This document shows positions 61,181 through 64,000 of a stretch of DNA of 64,000 bases, in pieces. The DNA is from JBEGHD01 sp049334165. GTDB lineage: Bacteria; Bacteroidota; Bacteroidia; Flavobacteriales_D; Sanyastnellaceae. Made by a program: the position numbers and the translations under genes. The stretch lies in the NCBI GenBank assembly GCA_049334165.1, contig JBEGHD010000006.1. The stretch is one strand, 5' to 3'. The notes beneath the pieces are model-generated. The model did not search any database and was not told the DNA's origin. It saw only the letters and a program-made list of their open reading frames with translations. Position 1 is the first letter of the stretch, and each line of letters begins with the position of its first letter.

Positions 61181-62287
61181 TCAAAACCATTTTTTTCTCC
61201 GGAAATAGATCACCATCAAAACGGTTATGACCAACATCACGATCCACACTGCGAGGTAGCCATACTCCCAACTCAGCTCAGGCATGTTTTCGAAATTCAT
61301 TCCGTAAACACCTGCAACAAAAGTGAGCGGAATAAAAATAGTGGCGATGATCGTAAGCGTTTTCATCACTTCGTTCATCTTAATGCTAAGACTTGAGAGG
61401 TAGATGTCCTTTAAGCCGGTATTGAGTTCCCTAAAGTTTTCAATAGAGTCAGTTACATGCAAAATGTGATCGTAGACATCGCGAAAAAAGGGTGTGGTTT
61501 CATTGCTAACCAGAGCGCTATCGTTGCGCTCCAGAAACATGACAGACTCTCGTAAAGGGAAGACTGACTTACGAAGTTTGATAAGGTCGCGCTTGGTCTG
61601 CTGAATGATTTGCAGGTGCTCTTCTCTGGGGTCGTTGAATATTTCGTCCTCCAGCTCGTCAAGAATGTCTCCGTAGGTGTCGATCACTGTAAAATAGTTG
61701 TCGGCAATCACATCCACCAGAGCGTAGAGTAGGTAGTCGGCTCCGCGCAAACGAATCTTGCCTTTCTTGGCTCTTAGCCTCTCCCGAACGGGTTCGAAAA
61801 CATCTCCCTCTTTTTCCTGAAATGAAATCACGTAGTTTTCGCCTAGAATTATGCTCACTTGCTCGGACTCCACGGCCTTGTCTTCACCAAGGCTGATCAT
61901 CTTCAGGGTAAAAAATAAATAGTGTTCGAATACCTCTACCTTGGGACTATGCTCGGTATTGAGAATGTCCTCCAGCACAAGACGGTGAATTCCGAAACTC
62001 TCTCCCATCTTTTCTAGTGAGTCTACATCACTGAGACCGATCACGTTAAACCAGGTTTTTCGATCCGATTTTTTCAGCGACAGACATTCCTCCACTGTCG
62101 AAGATCCGTCTTCTTCGATGTGGCCTTCGCTGTAACTCATGGTTTGGATGGTAAGCGGCTTAACCGGTTCGGTACCCTGATAAATGAGGGTTCCCGGGGG
62201 CATTCCGGTTTTATTGATCCTTTTCTTTTTGGCCTTGCGGTTCCTCAGAGGAATCTTCTTTGGAACTCTAAGTTTTCTTGCTGCCAT
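61181..62287 (-). CDS. corA: CorA-type magnesium/cobalt transporter
   Basis: This is a 368-residue protein. An N-terminal basic tail (1-30) precedes the cytoplasmic domain (about 45-300, e.g. WFNVIGLSDVDSLEKMGESFGIHRLVLEDILNTEHSPKVE). Two C-terminal transmembrane helices carry the signature: TIIATIFIPLTFVAGVYGMNFENMPELSWEYGYLAVW with the GMN selectivity filter. It forms a pentameric channel for Mg2+ (also Co2+). The gene is complete. Convergent with the VapC pair, 33 bases apart. Confidence 0.94.
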   Translation of the reverse strand: MAARKLRVPKKIPLRNRKAKKKRINKTGMPPGTLIYQGTEPVKPLTIQTMSYSEGHIEEDGSSTVEECLSLKKSDRKTWFNVIGLSDVDSLEKMGESFGIHRLVLEDILNTEHSPKVEVFEHYLFFTLKMISLGEDKAVESEQVSIILGENYVISFQEKEGDVFEPVRERLRAKKGKIRLRGADYLLYALVDVIADNYFTVIDTYGDILDELEDEIFNDPREEHLQIIQQTKRDLIKLRKSVFPLRESVMFLERNDSALVSNETTPFFRDVYDHILHVTDSIENFRELNTGLKDIYLSSLSIKMNEVMKTLTIIATIFIPLTFVAGVYGMNFENMPELSWEYGYLAVWIVMLVITVLMVIYFRRKKWF

Positions 62288-62318
62288 TTAGCGAATAGTC
62301 ATTTTTTCATTCTGCAAC

Positions 62319-64000
62319 TTAGCGGTAAATAACCTTACCACTTTTTTGGCTGTTGCCAACTTGCAATTTGTAAAAGTAAACTCCTTTTTCCACGTCTTTA
62401 GGCGACCATCTGAGGTTGTGTTTGCCAGCCTCTTCATTTCTGTCGGTTACCGTGGCAACTTTTCTTCCGTTGAGGTCGAAGATTTCCAGTTTTGTATTTC
62501 CGGCTGTAGCCGATTCGTATTCAAAGTTGATGAATTCGGTAAATGGATTTGGGTACGCCTGAGCCTTGGCAGCAAAAGGCTGGCTCTCGTTTACTCCGAT
62601 CGTTGGCACGGGATCGGTTGTGGAAGTGAAAATCCCATTGGCGTGAGTTCCAATGGCAATAGCACCGTCCCACGGTCGACTGTCGATCATGTTCACTACA
62701 ATGTTTCCGATGGTCTCCGGACCTTCCTGAACCCAGGTCGTATTTGCACCATCGAGATTATCGGTAGAGAAAAGACCAATGCTGGTTGCAGCAAAATAAG
62801 TTTGAGGTTCAGTAGGATATATTTCTACCCAGTAAACAGCAGGGCCGGCACCAGTTCCATCTGGGTTTTCTTCCAGATTTCCGCTCACATCTATAAAAGT
62901 TTCACCTCCATCAGTCGAGTGAAAAATTGACGGTACGTTGTAGTTCGAAACGCAAGCAATCACTTCATCCGCATCCAGGGGATTAGCCTGAATGGCGCTC
63001 ACCCACGAGTTTGGCGGGAAAGGCTCATTGTCCAGTTCTACCTGTTCATCATTTTCCGAGTCAAACTGATTCTCGAGCTTCCACACTCCTCCGGCATTAG
63101 TTCCGTAGTAAATAGTTGAGTTTTGCACCTTCGGAATATCCAACGATGTGATTCTTCCAGAACCAAATGGAAGCTGGCTTTCCGAAAGCTGATTCCAGTA
63201 ATCGTTATCAATCGCTTCTACGTAGTTGTTTGTAACTTCGATTTCGCTCACATTATCCATTCTCCAGATAGCTCTGTTTGCTACCAGGTAGAGGTGGTTG
63301 TTAGTTTGGGGATCGAGCATAAGTGGGTTGATAAAAAGCATCGAAGGAGAAATCTGTGGATCGATCCTTTCTGTACCTACAAGGTTTCCATTTTCATCGA
63401 GTTCTTTTTTGTAGATCCTCCCGCGCTGACTGCTGGAGATCACGAAGTCTCTGCCTTCGGGAATGGCACAAAAAGAACCGTCATCAGCATGTACTTCTTT
63501 CCAGTCCTGGTCCACCATCATGGAGTTTGTAATCCAGGTTCCATTGTCCTGCATTCCGCCCATAACAAAATCTGAAGTGGCGATTCCTCTCTCCAGAGCC
63601 ACGGTGTAGAATTGGGTAGTCACGTAGCCATTGTTTAGGCTCGTCCAGCTCACCGAGTCTGCCATGGCATCGTCAGTTCGATAAACTCCACCATCGTTAG
63701 CCGAGTACATCACGTCAGGGTTGGATTGTAAAAAGACCATGCGATGCTGATCGCTGTGGTGGTTGGGATAGGAGTAATCGATTGGGTTTGCTTCGTTACA
63801 ACGATATCCGCCAATCCATTCGGTGTTATCCGGTGAAGTAAATCCATCGGTGCTTCTGAAAATATTTCTTCCGCCAATGTAGAGCACATCTTCCTCCGTG
63901 GGGTGATGAGTCATGCATAGGTCAAAGGAGCTCTGAGAGCCGAACGTTCCGAAATCGAAGTCGCTTCCGATATTCAAAATACAGGCTTCTTGTGGTAAAT
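62319..64000 (-). CDS. T9SS-secreted BNR/sialidase-like propeller protein, N-terminus cut by window edge
   Basis: The frame is open to the right edge, giving 560 visible residues. Repeats of the BNR/VPS10 propeller kind are seen: EEDVLYIGGRNIFRSTDGFTS, NPDVMYSANDGGVYRTDD, IIDSR-like NPLDADEVIACVSNYNVPSIFHSTDGGETFIDVSGNL and TYFAATSIGLFSTDNLDG. The C-terminal T9SS type A sorting domain is AYPNPFTEFINFEYES, LEIFDLNGRKVATV, GVYFYKLQVGNSQKSGKVIYR. There are no sialidase catalytic residues that I can point to; binding or proteolytic function is open. The start lies outside the window. Confidence 0.86.
   Translation of the reverse strand, partial: LPQEACILNIGSDFDFGTFGSQSSFDLCMTHHPTEEDVLYIGGRNIFRSTDGFTSPDNTEWIGGYRCNEANPIDYSYPNHHSDQHRMVFLQSNPDVMYSANDGGVYRTDDAMADSVSWTSLNNGYVTTQFYTVALERGIATSDFVMGGMQDNGTWITNSMMVDQDWKEVHADDGSFCAIPEGRDFVISSSQRGRIYKKELDENGNLVGTERIDPQISPSMLFINPLMLDPQTNNHLYLVANRAIWRMDNVSEIEVTNNYVEAIDNDYWNQLSESQLPFGSGRITSLDIPKVQNSTIYYGTNAGGVWKLENQFDSENDEQVELDNEPFPPNSWVSAIQANPLDADEVIACVSNYNVPSIFHSTDGGETFIDVSGNLEENPDGTGAGPAVYWVEIYPTEPQTYFAATSIGLFSTDNLDGANTTWVQEGPETIGNIVVNMIDSRPWDGAIAIGTHANGIFTSTTDPVPTIGVNESQPFAAKAQAYPNPFTEFINFEYESATAGNTKLEIFDLNGRKVATVTDRNEEAGKHNLRWSPKDVEKGVYFYKLQVGNSQKSGKVIYR

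Noticed and set aside
1..64000. CRISPR arrays, insertion sequences, prophage, tRNA or rRNA genes
   Set aside because: No regularly spaced repeats, transposase, integrase or phage genes, CCA-ended cloverleaf or rRNA segments were found on reading both strands.

Overview
The window is a piece of a Bacteroidota chromosome, most likely a free-living, probably marine or freshwater member of the Flavobacteriales/Cryomorphaceae-like groups. Five secreted proteins (two of them cut by the window edges) end or probably end in type IX secretion (T9SS) sorting domains or carry families typical of that route, a PorV/PorQ protein is present, and many intergenic regions contain the Bacteroidota -7 promoter element TAnnTTTG, several with a -33 TTG 19-23 bases upstream. 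I see no tRNA, rRNA, insertion sequence, prophage or CRISPR array. The only gene-free stretch over 300 bases is 38924-39253, which holds a candidate small RNA.

Layout. 1-8424: secreted choice-of-anchor-L and L-domain repeat proteins, a GH53-like lipoprotein, a doxX-gpx-ohrR peroxide-stress operon, a ParE-type toxin-antitoxin pair, a VOC protein and a membrane J-domain protein. 8579-23612: the most striking region, a cyanophycin locus. It has a plant-type asparaginase/isoaspartyl peptidase (IaaA), cyanophycinase (CphB) and cyanophycin synthetase (CphA), the last two divergent around a perfect inverted repeat that contains a -7 element on each strand. Next comes a tight seven-gene minus-strand operon: T9SS lamin-tail protein, lamin-tail lipoprotein, DcuC transporter, isoaspartyl dipeptidase (IadA), porin, exported M14 metallopeptidase, porin. 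The operon is headed by a divergent MocR/GabR-type regulator that has lost its PLP lysine and is preceded by two ATACCA direct repeats, the half-site known for GabR. Together these look like a locus that makes, breaks down and perhaps scavenges cyanophycin or related beta-aspartyl peptides.

23696-36999: lipoprotein esterase, propeller lipoprotein, two paralogous small membrane proteins around a LamG protein, PorV/PorQ protein, LolC/E-type permease, dusB, CPBP protease, ispD, Mn-type superoxide dismutase, C-terminal processing protease and dCMP deaminase. 37279-46237: cobalamin adenosyltransferase, DUF2795 protein, orphan ExbD, candidate sRNA, aspartate kinase, GNAT, CvpA, hybrid histidine kinase, phosphosugar mutase and RfbD. 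46357-53019: a degenerate pyrophosphatase-like lipoprotein, an outer-membrane barrel, a 1258-residue T9SS PKD protein and an FtsX/MacB-type permease. 53187-60468: purH followed by the complete rod-shape operon mreB-mreC-mreD-mrdA(pbp2)-rodA. 60567-64000: a VapC-type toxin-antitoxin pair, CorA and a partial T9SS BNR-repeat protein.

All functional calls rest on reading the protein sequences by eye and recalling family motifs; no database search was run.
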